DNA of 8,133 bases from Pseudomonas sp. Lineage in GTDB: Bacteria > Pseudomonadota > Gammaproteobacteria > Pseudomonadales > Pseudomonadaceae. The notes under the pieces are model-generated. The model saw nothing but the letters and a program-made list of their open reading frames with translations, searched no databases and was not told the origin of the DNA. Numbering within the stretch: position 1 is the first letter of the stretch; each line of letters starts with the position of its first letter. The stretch spans positions 1 to 8,133 of the forward strand of contig JAQZAY010000160.1 of assembly GCA_029239415.1 (NCBI GenBank), given 5' to 3'. The translations under genes and the position numbers were made by a program. Positions 1 through 5,672 of the stretch are shown piece after piece.

Positions 1-16
1 AGCTTCCCTGACGCGG

Positions 17-22
17 TATGCT
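17..22 (+). promoter_or_regulatory. candidate -10 box (TATGCT) of the 5'-nucleotidase gene
   Basis: TATGCT lies 30 bases before the chosen start codon and fits the Pseudomonas sigma-70 -10 pattern TATNNT. The matching -35 would fall outside or at the edge of the window, so it cannot be checked. Transcription would start near position 28, giving a leader of about 24 bases that contains the AAGGA ribosome site at 40-44. Confidence 0.3.
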
Positions 23-51
23 GAGCCATGACTTCAAGCAAGGAACATCGA

Positions 52-987
52 ATGCCCTACGAACTGGAAAACCGACTGGTGATCGGCGTCGCCTCGAGCG
101 CGGTATTCGACCTTGGCGAGTCGGACGCGGTGTTTCGCCGCGAAGGCGAGGCGCAGTACCGCAAGTACCAGGAGCAACACCTGCATGTACCGCTGGGCAA
201 GGGCATCGCCTTTCCTTTCATCAAGCGCCTGCTGGCCCTGAACGACCTGTGCAGCGATCCCGAGGACCCGCTGGTCGAGGTGGTGCTGCTGTCGCAAAAC
301 GATCCCGATACTGGCCTGCGGGTGATGAAGACCATCGAGCACCACGGCCTGGGCATGACCCGGGCGATCTTCATGCAGGGCAGGTCGCCCTACGAATTCA
401 TCCCGGCGCTGAACATCGCGCTGTTCCTGTCTGCCAGCAAGCCGGACGTGGACGCGGCGATCAAGGCCGGCTATCCCGCGGGCCAGGTGCTCGACTCGCA
501 GTTCGACGACGATGAAGACGACCCCAGCCTGCGCATCGCCTTCGACTTCGACGGCGTACTCGCGGGGGACGAGTCCGAGGCGGTGATGCAGAGGGCGGGG
601 CTGGACAGTTTTCACGCGCACGAGGTGCTGAACGTCGCGCAGCCGCATCATCCCGGCCCGCTCAAGGAGTTCTTCGTGCGGATCGCGCGGATCCAGGCGG
701 CGGAGGAACACCACAAGATCGGCAACCCCGGCTACGAGAACCGCCTGCGCGTGTCCATCGTCACCGCCCGCAGCGCACCCTCACATGAGCGCGCGCTCAA
801 TACGCTGAAAAGCTGGGGCGTGATGGCCAACGATGCGTTCTTCCTCGGCGGGATCGAGAAGCGCCGGGTACTGCAGGTACTCAAGCCGCATATCTTCTTC
901 GACGACCAATCGGCGCACCTGAAGACCACCAGCACCGTGGTACCGTCAGTGCATATTCCGTTCGGCGTGACCAACCAGGTGCCATGA
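52..987 (+). CDS. cytosolic 5'-nucleotidase (cN-I-like, 5-nucleotidase family)
   Basis: Predicted to remove phosphate from nucleoside 5'-monophosphates in the cytoplasm, within nucleotide turnover. The 311-residue product has the family landmarks in order: SQNDPDTG at about residues 81-88, the HAD-type nucleophile motif DFDGV at 165-169, SIVTAR at 235-240, a lysine near 270 and FFDDQ at 282-286. There is no signal peptide or membrane segment. An acidic run (DDDEDD) at about 152-157 separates the N-terminal region from the nucleophile. I chose the ATG at 52 because AAGGA at 40-44 sits 7 bases before it. The in-frame ATG at 28 has no ribosome site, although it could serve as a leaderless start. 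The gene ends 6 bases before a convergent gene. The family call is firm; substrate preference is not visible. Confidence 0.9.
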   Translation: MPYELENRLVIGVASSAVFDLGESDAVFRREGEAQYRKYQEQHLHVPLGKGIAFPFIKRLLALNDLCSDPEDPLVEVVLLSQNDPDTGLRVMKTIEHHGLGMTRAIFMQGRSPYEFIPALNIALFLSASKPDVDAAIKAGYPAGQVLDSQFDDDEDDPSLRIAFDFDGVLAGDESEAVMQRAGLDSFHAHEVLNVAQPHHPGPLKEFFVRIARIQAAEEHHKIGNPGYENRLRVSIVTARSAPSHERALNTLKSWGVMANDAFFLGGIEKRRVLQVLKPHIFFDDQSAHLKTTSTVVPSVHIPFGVTNQVP

Positions 988-993
988 GTCGCC

Positions 994-1644
994 TCAGAAC
1001 CAGCGGTCGTTGCGCTTGCGACCGCGGGTCAGCAGCGGCAGGATCAACCCGGCCAGCAGGCCGGCACCGGCGATGCCACCGCCGTAGACCATGTAGCGCA
1101 TCATCACCTGCTTGTTCTCGTCGCCCAGGCGCGCCTGGGTGCTGCGCAGTTCGGACTGGGCCAGGCCAAGCTCATCGTTGAGGGACTTGTTGCGGGTTTC
1201 CAGCTCATCGATCAGTGACTTGCGCGAATCCAGCGTCTCCTGCATGCCCTGCACGCGGGTCTTCCAGCTGTCGTCGATGGTCTTGAGCTGCTCGCTCAAC
1301 TGCGCCACCTGGCTGTCGAGCTGTGGCAGTCGCTCGGCCTGGCCGGGAACCTCCTGCAGGTCGCTGGTCAGGATCCACACCACGCTGCCGCTCTCGCCGC
1401 GCACCTGGCTGTAGTTGCCCTGGGTGCCGATCAAGGTCACTTTCTGCCCTGACTTGAGGTTGCCGACAATCCGGTGGCCATCGGTCGGGCCGCTGCGCAC
1501 GTAGGTGCTCAGGCTGTCGCTGACCCAGCGCGCATCGCTGGCGGCTTCTTCGGCATGCAGGGGGCCGGCAAGCAGCAACAGCGCGCCGATCAGGCTGCCG
1601 CGCAGGGCAGGGAAGGCAAGAATGGCGGGACGGGAATCAGGCAT
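994..1644 (-). CDS. SH3 domain / coiled-coil / membrane anchor protein (TIGR04211-like, YgiM-type)
   Basis: A 216-residue envelope protein of unknown exact role. Domains in order: a signal peptide at 1-31 (hydrophobic run ending LHA, then EE); a bacterial SH3-type domain at about 38-98 with SDSLSTYVRSGPT and a VWILTSDL end; a glutamine- and charge-rich coiled coil at about 102-178; one transmembrane segment at about 183-205 rich in Gly, Ala and Leu; and a short basic tail (RGRKRNDRWF). The SH3 and coiled-coil parts should lie in the periplasm, with the basic tail in the cytoplasm. This architecture matches the 'SH3 and anchor' family that includes E. coli YgiM. The ATG at 1644 gives a proper signal peptide. 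An in-frame TTG at 1668 would add eight residues and is unlikely. The ribosome site is weak. The family is confident; function is unproven, with cell-wall binding only a guess. Confidence 0.85.
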   Translation of the reverse strand: MPDSRPAILAFPALRGSLIGALLLLAGPLHAEEAASDARWVSDSLSTYVRSGPTDGHRIVGNLKSGQKVTLIGTQGNYSQVRGESGSVVWILTSDLQEVPGQAERLPQLDSQVAQLSEQLKTIDDSWKTRVQGMQETLDSRKSLIDELETRNKSLNDELGLAQSELRSTQARLGDENKQVMMRYMVYGGGIAGAGLLAGLILPLLTRGRKRNDRWF

Positions 1645-1657
1645 GGGATCTTCGCAT

Positions 1658-1675
1658 CTACAGGGCAAAATGTAG
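1658..1675. repeat. inverted repeat CTACA-N8-TGTAG just upstream of the SH3 gene
   Basis: A perfect 5-base inverted repeat with an 8-base spacer, ending 14 bases before the SH3 start codon at 1644. It could be an operator or a leader hairpin near the ribosome site. A possible promoter for the SH3 gene overlaps it on the minus strand (TTCAGC, 17 bases, TACATT), but the match is weak. Short repeats of this size can occur by chance. Confidence 0.25.
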
Positions 1676-1691
1676 GCCCGAGGACTGGGCC

Positions 1692-1721
1692 GCTGAACCG
1701 GTCGGTGGTTTGACCGTCAGC
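1692..1721 (-). other. stem-loop in the leader/promoter spacer of the SH3 gene
   Basis: GCTGA (1692-1696) pairs with TCAGC (1717-1721), and CGGTC (1699-1703) pairs with GACCG (1712-1716). A two-base bulge separates the stems and the loop has eight bases. If transcription of the SH3 gene starts upstream of this point on the minus strand, the structure would lie in its 5' leader. No U tract follows on either strand, so it is not a standard terminator. Its function is unknown. Confidence 0.3.
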
Positions 1722-1748
1722 CAAAGACCTCATTTATCGAGCCTGGTT

Positions 1749-1760
1749 CACTGACCAGTG
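1749..1760. promoter_or_regulatory. 12-base palindrome (CACTG-AC-CAGTG), operator-like
   Basis: CACTG and CAGTG are exact reverse complements separated by two bases. An overlapping pair, CTGGT (1743-1747) and ACCAG (1754-1758), adds further symmetry. It lies between the ppnN terminator and the SH3 gene, where a promoter for the minus-strand SH3 gene is expected. I recognise no specific regulator for it. Confidence 0.25.
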
Positions 1761-1782
1761 TAGGAAATATCCTGCGAAATGT

Positions 1783-1805
1783 TGCGGGCACAGGGCGTGC
1801 CCGCA
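1783..1805 (-). terminator. hairpin terminator downstream of ppnN
   Basis: A perfect 9-base GC-rich stem, TGCGGGCAC and GTGCCCGCA, with the 5-base loop AGGGC, begins 10 bases past the ppnN stop codon. On the minus strand the stem is followed by ACATTTCG, a weak U tract. Placement and stem strength support transcription termination, which would make ppnN and the downstream SH3 gene separate units. Confidence 0.65.
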
Positions 1806-1814
1806 CCCCCCGGA

Positions 1815-3188
1815 TCAGGTCGTGACCTGGTAGCACGGGACGTAGTCGGCGCCGCCTGGCAGCTTCATCCGGTGCTGCTCGACAAACGCCTGCAGCAGGC
1901 GGCCCAGGGGATCGAGCACCGCACTGTCGCCGCGGATCTGGTAAGGACCGTGATCCTCGATCAGGCGGATACCCTTGTCCTTGACGTTGCCAGCGACGAT
2001 CCCGGAGAAGGCCCGGCGCAGGTTGGCGGCCAGCTCGTGGGCCGGCAGGTCACGGTGCAAGGCAAGGTTGGCCATGTTCTCGTGCGTCGGGTCGAAGGGA
2101 CGCTGGAAGCTTTCCTCGATCTTCAGCAGCCAGTTGAAATGGAAGGCGTCATTGCGCTCGCGGCGGAACTGCTTGACCTCCTTGAGCCCGTCGACCATGC
2201 GTCGGGCCACTTCGGCCGGGTCGTCGATGATGATCGAATAATGCCGTTGCGCCTCGTCGCCCAGGGTCGCGCCGACAAAGTCGTGCAATTGCTGCAGGTA
2301 GGGATCGGCGCTCCTCGGCCCGGTGAGCACGACCGGGAAGGGCAGGTCGTGGTTGTCCGGGTGCATCAGGATGCCGAGCAGGTACAGGAACTCTTCGGCG
2401 GTGCCGGCGCCGCCAGGGAAGATGATGATGCCGTGGCCTACGCGGACGAAGGCCTCGAGGCGCTTCTCGATGTCCGGCAGGATGACCAGTTCGTTGACGA
2501 TCGGGTTGGGCGCCTCGGCGGCGATGATGCCCGGTTCGGTGAGGCCCAGGTAGCGGCTGCCATGCATGCGCTGCTTGGCATGGGCAATGGTCGCACCCTT
2601 CATGGGCCCCTTCATCACGCCGGGGCCGCAGCCCGTGCAGACATCCAGCTTGCGTAGGCCCAGTTCGTGGCCGACCTTCTTGGTGTACTGGTATTCCTCG
2701 CTGCTGATCGAGTGCCCGCCCCAGCACACCACCAGCTTGGGCTCGACGCCCGGACGCAGGGTGCGGGCATTGCGCAGCAGGTGGAAGACATAGTCGGTGA
2801 TGCCCTGGGAGCTTTCCAGGTCGATGCGCTGGCTGGCCAGCTCGCTCTCGGTGTAGACGATGTCGCGCAGTGCGCTGAACAGCATTTCGCGGGTGCTGGC
2901 GATCATCTCGCCATCGACGAAGGCATCGCCTGGTGCATTGAGCAGTTCGAGGCGCACGCCGCGGTCCTGCTGGTGGATCCTGACTTCGAAGTCCTTGTAG
3001 GCCTCGAGGATGGTCTTGGCGTTGTCCACATGCGCGCCGGTGTTGAGGATGGCCAGCGCGCACTGGCGGAACAGGGTGTACAGGGTGCCGGTACCGACTT
3101 CACTCAGTTGCTGGACTTCACGTTGCGACAGCGTCTCCAGGCTGCCCTTGGGGCTGACGGATGCGTTGATGACATGGCGTTGGGGCAT
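1815..3188 (-). CDS. ppnN: nucleotide 5'-monophosphate nucleosidase PpnN (LOG family, YgdH)
   Basis: Hydrolyses the N-glycosidic bond of nucleoside 5'-monophosphates to free base and ribose 5-phosphate. In E. coli the enzyme acts on purine and pyrimidine monophosphates and is controlled by (p)ppGpp. The 457-residue length matches the E. coli protein (about 454). An N-terminal helical domain (about 1-145) precedes the Rossmann-like LOG core. The core carries VVCWGGHSIS at 153-162, CTGCGPGVMKGPMKGA at 184-199 and the signature PGGAGTAEE at 258-266, whose glutamates and glycines bind phosphate and sugar. A long C-terminal domain follows (about 340-457). The ATG at 3188 is preceded by AGGA 9 bases upstream (3198-3201). 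The gene has its own terminator and is divergent from a small unknown gene. With the 5'-nucleotidase at 52-987, two routes for nucleotide monophosphate breakdown lie close together. Confidence 0.95.
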   Translation of the reverse strand: MPQRHVINASVSPKGSLETLSQREVQQLSEVGTGTLYTLFRQCALAILNTGAHVDNAKTILEAYKDFEVRIHQQDRGVRLELLNAPGDAFVDGEMIASTREMLFSALRDIVYTESELASQRIDLESSQGITDYVFHLLRNARTLRPGVEPKLVVCWGGHSISSEEYQYTKKVGHELGLRKLDVCTGCGPGVMKGPMKGATIAHAKQRMHGSRYLGLTEPGIIAAEAPNPIVNELVILPDIEKRLEAFVRVGHGIIIFPGGAGTAEEFLYLLGILMHPDNHDLPFPVVLTGPRSADPYLQQLHDFVGATLGDEAQRHYSIIIDDPAEVARRMVDGLKEVKQFRRERNDAFHFNWLLKIEESFQRPFDPTHENMANLALHRDLPAHELAANLRRAFSGIVAGNVKDKGIRLIEDHGPYQIRGDSAVLDPLGRLLQAFVEQHRMKLPGGADYVPCYQVTT

Positions 3189-3290
3189 GCTGGGTTTTCC
3201 TGTGCGGATAGAACTTCCTTCTTGGGCATCACCATACCGATAATCATGGGCTGCTGCATACAGGTCGATGTGCGCTGGCCCACGACGGGC

Positions 3291-3296
3291 TATGCT
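3291..3296 (+). promoter_or_regulatory. candidate -10 box (TATGCT) in the ppnN / 3305 divergent spacer
   Basis: TATGCT ends 8 bases before the start codon at 3305. If used, transcription would begin about at the start codon, producing a leaderless or nearly leaderless mRNA. The nine bases TATGCTGAG here also occur at 17-25, before the 5'-nucleotidase gene. No good -35 match is seen 17 bases upstream. The rest of this 116-base spacer (3189-3304) holds the ppnN ribosome site and presumably its promoter, which I cannot place. Confidence 0.25.
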
Positions 3297-3304
3297 GAGG
3301 CCTC

Positions 3305-3706
3305 ATGAACGCCGACCTGCCGCTTCGCCAACCCTGCCCACCCGGCGCCTGCACCTGCGGGCGCGAGCGGCTGCACGAGGGGCCCCGCGCCGCCCAGCGC
3401 ATCCTGTTGCTGACCCGCCAGGAAGAAAAGCGCCTGCTCGATCGCCTTGAAAACATCAAGAGCCTGGAGGACCTGGCGCGTCTCCAGCAGCGCCTGCACG
3501 AGCAACTGGGCATCCGGGTGCGCATCGCCCCTGGGATCAACGAAGTGCGCACCATGCGCGGCATCCAGATCGAACTGGAAGAGCAGCCGGGCCTGTGCCG
3601 CAAGACCCGCCAGGCGATCCCGGCGGCGATTCGTCGTGGCCTGGAACGCAATCCGCAGGTCGCGTTCGGGCTCCTGAACGAGCATGACCTGTTGCGCGAT
3701 GCCTAG
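3305..3706 (+). CDS. conserved-looking small protein of unknown function with an N-terminal Cys cluster
   Basis: I do not recognise a named family for this 133-residue protein. A cysteine-rich start, PCPPGACTCGRE at 10-21, gives C11-x4-C16-x-C18. A fourth cysteine is at 98. The middle (about 27-70) is strongly helical and charged, with a leucine-rich pattern including RQEEKRLLDRLENIKSLEDL. The rest is a basic alpha/beta-looking segment ending NEHDLLRDA. There is no signal peptide or membrane segment, so it is probably cytoplasmic. The cysteines could bind a metal or an Fe-S cluster, but this is inference. GAGG at 3297-3300 lies only 4 bases before the ATG, close for a ribosome site. The gene is divergent from ppnN and 88 bases before the DUF1615 gene. 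Codon use matches the neighbours, so it looks real. Confidence 0.75.
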   Translation: MNADLPLRQPCPPGACTCGRERLHEGPRAAQRILLLTRQEEKRLLDRLENIKSLEDLARLQQRLHEQLGIRVRIAPGINEVRTMRGIQIELEEQPGLCRKTRQAIPAAIRRGLERNPQVAFGLLNEHDLLRDA

Positions 3707-3794
3707 AGTCGCCGTGCGCGGCTGAGCTTGTGCTGTCCCCAGGTAGCCGTTGCCTGCTAGGGTGCGGCTATCGACAGCATCGGGAGCAAGAGAC

Positions 3795-4874
3795 ATGGCG
3801 TGGCGTTCAGCGCTGGCAGGTGGGGTAGTACTGGCATTGTTGCAAGGCTGCGCGAGCAAGCCGCCCGAGCCTGATGCCGACCCTGCCAAGGTGCGCGCAG
3901 ACCTGTTGCGCCTGCTGCCGGCCTCGGCTCGCGATCGCACGGGCTGGGCCAAGGACATCCAGACGGCTTTCAGCACGCAGGGGATCACGCCGAGCAAGAG
4001 CAACCTGTGCGCGGTGCTGGCAGTGACCGAGCAGGAGTCGACCTTCCAGGCCAATCCCCAGGTGCCGGGGCTGGGACGTATCGCCCGTGAAGAGATCGAC
4101 CGGCGCGCGGCCCGCCTGCATATTCCCAAGATGCTGGTGGACAGCGCCCTGCAGACACGTTCGAGCAACGGCAAGACCTACCAGCAACGCCTGCAGGGCG
4201 TACGCAGCGAGAAAGAACTCAGTGCCCTGTTCGATGAGCTGATCGGCACCTTGCCGCTGGGACGCACCTTGCTCGGCAACCTGAACCCGGTGCACACCGG
4301 CGGGCCCATGCAGGTCAGCATTGCCTTCGCGCAAGCGCATGCCCAGGAGTATCCCTACGCGTACGACGGCACGATTCGCCAGGAAGTATTCACCCGGCGC
4401 GGGGGCATGTATTTCGGTATCGCCCACCTGCTCGGCTACCCCACGCACTATTCGCAGCAGCGCTACCGGTTCGCCGACTTCAACGCCGGCTGGTACGCCA
4501 GCCGCAATGCCGCGTTCCAGAACGCCCTGAGCCGCGCCAGTGGGGTCAAGCTGGCGCTCGATGGCGACCTGGTGGCACCGGGAGCGATCATGCCAGGCAC
4601 TACCGAGAAAGCCGCGCGCCGCCTCGGGCCGAAGCTGGGGCTGCGCAACCCGGTGATCCGCAGCCAGTTGGAGCAGGGCGATAGCCTGGACTTCGAAGAC
4701 ACTGAGCTGTACCAGGGGGTCTTCGCACTGGCCGATGCCGCCGCCGGCAAGCCGTTGCCACGCGCCGTGCTGCCGGGCATCGAGCTCAAGAGTCCGAAGA
4801 TCACCCGCAAGCTGACCACCGCCTGGTTCGCCGGAAGGGTGGACGAGCGCTACCAGCGTTGCATGAAGCGCTGA
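3795..4874 (+). CDS. DUF1615 domain lipoprotein, possible peptidoglycan-active enzyme
   Basis: A 359-residue predicted lipoprotein. The signal peptide MAWRSALAGGVVLALLQGC has a lipobox-like LQGC, making C19 the acylated residue. Ser-Lys at +2/+3 suggests outer-membrane sorting. The body resembles DUF1615 proteins of Pseudomonas and other proteobacteria, which have no established activity that I know of. It carries three motifs in the order seen in lytic transglycosylases: TEQESTF with E81-S82, GGPMQV at 169-174 (compare GLMQV/I) and FNAG at 229-232 (compare YNAG). A peptidoglycan-cleaving role is therefore plausible, with E81 as the candidate catalytic acid. The start at 3795 has GGGAG 8 bases upstream. 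An in-frame TTG at 3750 would spoil the signal peptide. The upstream gap (3707-3794) probably holds a promoter, perhaps an extended -10 TGCTAGGGT. Confidence 0.85.
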   Translation: MAWRSALAGGVVLALLQGCASKPPEPDADPAKVRADLLRLLPASARDRTGWAKDIQTAFSTQGITPSKSNLCAVLAVTEQESTFQANPQVPGLGRIAREEIDRRAARLHIPKMLVDSALQTRSSNGKTYQQRLQGVRSEKELSALFDELIGTLPLGRTLLGNLNPVHTGGPMQVSIAFAQAHAQEYPYAYDGTIRQEVFTRRGGMYFGIAHLLGYPTHYSQQRYRFADFNAGWYASRNAAFQNALSRASGVKLALDGDLVAPGAIMPGTTEKAARRLGPKLGLRNPVIRSQLEQGDSLDFEDTELYQGVFALADAAAGKPLPRAVLPGIELKSPKITRKLTTAWFAGRVDERYQRCMKR

Positions 4875-4878
4875 GTGC

Positions 4879-4912
4879 CTGGCAGGGCCCGGCGTGGTAG
4901 AAACGCTGCCAG
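4879..4912. terminator. possible bidirectional terminator hairpin between convergent genes
   Basis: CTGGCA (4879-4884) pairs with TGCCAG (4907-4912), and an inner GCGT (4892-4895) pairs with ACGC (4903-4906). An asymmetric bulge of seven bases separates the two stems. It fills the 39-base gap between the DUF1615 stop and the stop of the convergent HAD gene. No clear U tract follows on either strand, so termination may be inefficient or depend on other factors. Confidence 0.45.
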
Positions 4913-4913
4913 T

Positions 4914-5570
4914 TCAGCCGCGCATCTCATCGATCAGCGCCCACAGCAGCGGGTCGTTGAAATCATCGATCACCCGTTGCGCGCCCGCCGCCAGCAAACG
5001 CTCGGCCGGCAGGCTGGTGGCCAGGCCCACGGTGAAGATCCCGGCACGGCTGGCCGCAGTGACACCCGGGAGCGAATCCTCGAAGGCCAGCGCCTGCCCG
5101 GCCGTGGCGTCCAGGCGTTGCAGGCCGGTCAGGTAGGGCAGCGGGTCGGGCTTGGCCCGGGCCAGTTCCTCGGCCACCAGGATGTGCTCGAAGTGCCCGC
5201 CCAGGCCCATTGCGTTCAACATGTGCTCGGCGTTGAGGCGCGGGGCATTGGTCACCACGCACACGCCGATGGCCTGGGCCTGCGCATGCTCGAGCAGGCG
5301 CAGCAGGCCGGGCATGGGCTCAAGTCGTGGCGACAGGGCGCGAAACAGCGCTTCCTTGCGGTCCGCCAGGGCTTTTTGCTGCTCAGGGCTCGACTGCGCG
5401 AACAGCTCGGCGAACAGCTCGCCATTGGCACGGCCGCTGACCTTGGCCTCGAACTCGGCCTGGCTCAGCGTGCGGCCCTGTTCCTCCATCAGGTGGCGGA
5501 ACGCTTGCAGGTGCAGGGTATCGGTGTCGGTGAGGGTTCCGTCGAGGTCGAACAGCAGGGCAGTGAGCAT
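4914..5570 (-). CDS. HAD-superfamily phosphatase, beta-phosphoglucomutase / CbbY type
   Basis: A cytoplasmic phosphohydrolase or phosphomutase of 218 residues, the usual size for subfamily IA enzymes with a helical cap. The four HAD motifs are present: DLDGTLTDTD at 8-17 with nucleophile D8 and acid/base D10, VVTNAP at 105-110 with T107, KPDPLPY at 140-146 with K140, and FEDSLPGVTAA at 163-173 with E164-D165 for Mg2+. The alpha-helical cap is about residues 18-85. Substrates in this group range from sugar phosphates to phosphoglycolate and cannot be read from sequence. The ATG at 5570 starts the conserved core directly. In-frame codons further upstream would add a low-complexity extension that does not look like HAD sequence. 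The ribosome site is weak. It is divergent from lexA2 and shares a 102-base promoter spacer with it. Confidence 0.9.
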   Translation of the reverse strand: MLTALLFDLDGTLTDTDTLHLQAFRHLMEEQGRTLSQAEFEAKVSGRANGELFAELFAQSSPEQQKALADRKEALFRALSPRLEPMPGLLRLLEHAQAQAIGVCVVTNAPRLNAEHMLNAMGLGGHFEHILVAEELARAKPDPLPYLTGLQRLDATAGQALAFEDSLPGVTAASRAGIFTVGLATSLPAERLLAAGAQRVIDDFNDPLLWALIDEMRG

Positions 5571-5602
5571 GGGACATCCGTGTGAGATGAAAGGCCTGGG
5601 CG

Positions 5603-5608
5603 ATGATA
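5603..5608 (-). promoter_or_regulatory. candidate -10 box (TATCAT) of the HAD phosphatase gene
   Basis: On the minus strand TATCAT matches the sigma-70 -10 consensus in five of six positions and lies 32 bases before the start codon at 5570. A weak -35, TTGCAC (5624-5629), lies 15 bases upstream, or CTTGCA (5625-5630) at 16 bases. Either -35 overlaps the first GGGTRCAAGTG element, so a protein bound there could block this promoter. Confidence 0.4.
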
Positions 5609-5621
5609 CCGAAAAATGCAG

Positions 5622-5632
5622 GGGTGCAAGTG
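5622..5632 (+). promoter_or_regulatory. upstream copy of the GGGTRCAAGTG element (possible secondary LexA2 site)
   Basis: GGGTGCAAGTG matches the element at 5656-5666 in 10 of 11 positions and lies 34 bases before it on the same strand. Its right half reads GGGC where the downstream copy has GTTC, so the dyad is weaker. It overlaps the probable -35 region of the divergent HAD gene. It may be a weaker or auxiliary operator. Confidence 0.35.
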
Positions 5633-5655
5633 GGCTGGCCAGGTTTCTGTAAAAA

Positions 5656-5670
5656 GGGTACAAGTGTTCT
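5656..5670 (+). promoter_or_regulatory. probable LexA2 operator (GTAC-AAGT-GTTC dyad)
   Basis: GTAC (5658-5661), four bases, GTTC (5666-5669) forms an imperfect dyad ending 3 bases before the lexA2 start codon. It resembles the GAAC-N4-GTTC class of Gram-positive LexA boxes, with one mismatch, and the GTAC-N4-type boxes reported, as I recall, for P. putida LexA2 and cyanobacterial LexA. It is not the usual gammaproteobacterial CTGT-N8-ACAG box. A weak promoter, TGCAAG, 17 bases, TGTAAA (5648-5653), would place the transcription start inside the dyad, as expected for autorepression. Confidence 0.55.
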
Positions 5671-5672
5671 CC

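Noticed and set aside
34..714. Long minus-strand open frame opposite the 5'-nucleotidase
   Set aside because: It is antisense to a gene with clear family motifs, has no recognisable domain or ribosome site, and is a common artefact in high-GC DNA.
1779..2657. Long plus-strand open frame opposite ppnN
   Set aside because: It runs through the ppnN terminator and antisense to the well-supported ppnN gene. Its Gly/Ala/Val/Gln-rich translation matches no family I recognise.
3290..4174. Minus-strand open frame across the small cysteine protein and the start of the DUF1615 gene
   Set aside because: It crosses an intergenic promoter region and opposes two better supported genes. Its composition is typical of a GC-rich shadow frame.
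4875..5585. Plus-strand open frame covering the whole HAD gene in antisense
   Set aside because: The minus strand has all four HAD motifs. The plus frame is a Gln/Gly-rich shadow without motifs.
5647..5663. Canonical LexA1-type box (CTGTA...TACA) before lexA2
   Set aside because: The halves are separated by 7 rather than 6 bases and the right half ends in AA, so it does not meet the CTGT-N8-ACAG pattern. The overlapping GTAC-N4-GTTC dyad is the better candidate.
5571..5663. Longer HAD protein starting upstream of 5570
   Set aside because: The added 31 residues begin at a TTG codon, have no ribosome site and lie within the lexA2 promoter. The HAD core begins directly after ATG 5570.
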